This document shows positions 5,260-5,661 of a DNA stretch of 5,661 nucleotides, piece by piece. A program made the position numbers and the translations under genes. The notes beneath the pieces are model-generated. The model was given only the letters and a program-made list of their open reading frames with translations. It had not been told where the DNA came from and ran no database searches. The DNA comes from Roseiflexaceae bacterium (lineage in GTDB: Bacteria > Chloroflexota > Chloroflexia > Chloroflexales > Roseiflexaceae): assembly GCA_947462525.1 (NCBI GenBank), contig CANHPK010000127.1:1-5661 (forward strand), in the 5' to 3' direction. Every line of letters starts with the position of its first letter. The first letter of the stretch is position 1.

Positions 5260-5661
5260 CTAGAACAGTTCGCGGCGCCCTTCGAGTGCCGATGTCAGGG
5301 TATGCGTATCGGCCCACTCCAAATCGCCGCCGGTGGGCAACCCGCGTGCAAGTCGCGTTACCCGTGTGCCCAACGGGCTCAGTTCACGTTGCAAATAGGC
5401 TGCGGTCGCTTCCCCTTCGAGATTTGGATTGGTTGCGATGATGACCTCACGGATGGACTCGGTGCCGATTCGTTCGAGCAGATCATCGAAGAAGATATCT
5501 TCACGCCCCATCCCTTCGAGCGGGGCTATGCGGCCATGCAAGACGTGGTAGCTCCCTTTGAAGACCCCTGTGCGTTCGATTGCCAATGCGTCGAGAGGAT
5601 CTTCGACGACACAAATCGCCCCGGTTTGGCGGAGCGGATTGCGACAGACTGCACAGTATTC
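5260..5661 (-). CDS. recR: Recombination mediator protein RecR, C-terminal two thirds (partial)
   Basis: The leftward frame is open from the right edge to TAG at 5260-5262, giving 133 residues of a protein usually near 200; the N-terminal helix-hairpin-helix and first zinc-ligand pair lie outside the window. The fragment opens with YCAVC, the second CxxC of the RecR zinc finger (C3, C6). The Toprim domain follows: CVVEDPLDALAIE (17-29), then VLHGRIAPLEGMGREDI, EVIIATNPNLEGEATAAYL (72-90) and the ending ARGLPTGGDLEWADTHTLTSALEGRRELF. These match RecR block by block, including ATNP and EGEAT. RecR works with RecO and RecF in the cytoplasm, loading RecA on gapped single-stranded DNA. It converges with the DUF3048 gene across a 69-base gap with a terminator. 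recR often sits with dnaX and a YbaB/EbfC gene, which would lie to the right. Confidence 0.96.
   Translation of the reverse strand, partial: EYCAVCRNPLRQTGAICVVEDPLDALAIERTGVFKGSYHVLHGRIAPLEGMGREDIFFDDLLERIGTESIREVIIATNPNLEGEATAAYLQRELSPLGTRVTRLARGLPTGGDLEWADTHTLTSALEGRRELF

Noticed and set aside
1..5661. CRISPR array, tRNA, rRNA, insertion sequence or att site
   Set aside because: No regularly spaced repeats, no cloverleaf-like sequence, no transposase or integrase motif and no paired long repeats were seen when reading both strands.

Overview
The window holds five protein-coding genes, two of them cut by the window edges, on about 5.7 kb of moderately GC-rich DNA. It has two rightward blocks and two leftward genes. 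I recognise no rRNA, tRNA, CRISPR array, insertion sequence or phage gene. The organism is probably a member of the Chloroflexota. This rests on three points: a lipoprotein with a Thr/Pro-rich linker after its lipobox, a multi-spanning GT-C-like protein with an N-terminal extracytoplasmic segment of the GFY...YRWT type, and the general look of the proteins. It is an inference from recall, not a search result.

Layout. Bases 1-162 are the C-terminal end of an FtsX-type ABC transporter permease. Two bases later begins an AttH/CrtC-type lipocalin-like lipoprotein (165-1352), followed after 13 bases by a large membrane protein resembling a GT-C glycosyltransferase (1366-3159). These three read as one rightward operon acting at the cell envelope. 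The last one ends tail to tail with a leftward gene for an uncharacterised PD-(D/E)XK nuclease-fold protein (3156-3947); the two stop codons share a CTAG palindrome. A 130-base divergent intergenic region (3948-4077) carries two Shine-Dalgarno sites, plausible -10 elements and a cluster of short inverted repeats. It separates the nuclease gene from a DUF3048 (YerB-type) lipoprotein gene (4078-5190). A strong stem-loop followed by a T run (5205-5241) ends that gene. The leftward recR gene (5260-5661) then enters from the right edge, without its 5' part.

How the genes relate. The permease and AttH-like lipoprotein form a known type of pairing (permease/ATPase plus AttH) and probably act on an envelope substrate or lipid. 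The GT-C-like protein may belong to the same envelope process, but the only evidence is its position. The DUF3048 lipoprotein is a single-gene unit. recR belongs to RecFOR recombinational repair. The nuclease-fold protein has its own promoter region and no partner visible here.

Most of the window is ordinary chromosome. The items most worth a second look are the orphan nuclease-fold protein with its acidic tail, the inverted-repeat cluster between the divergent genes, and the AttH/GT-C pairing. I found no convincing new multi-gene system.
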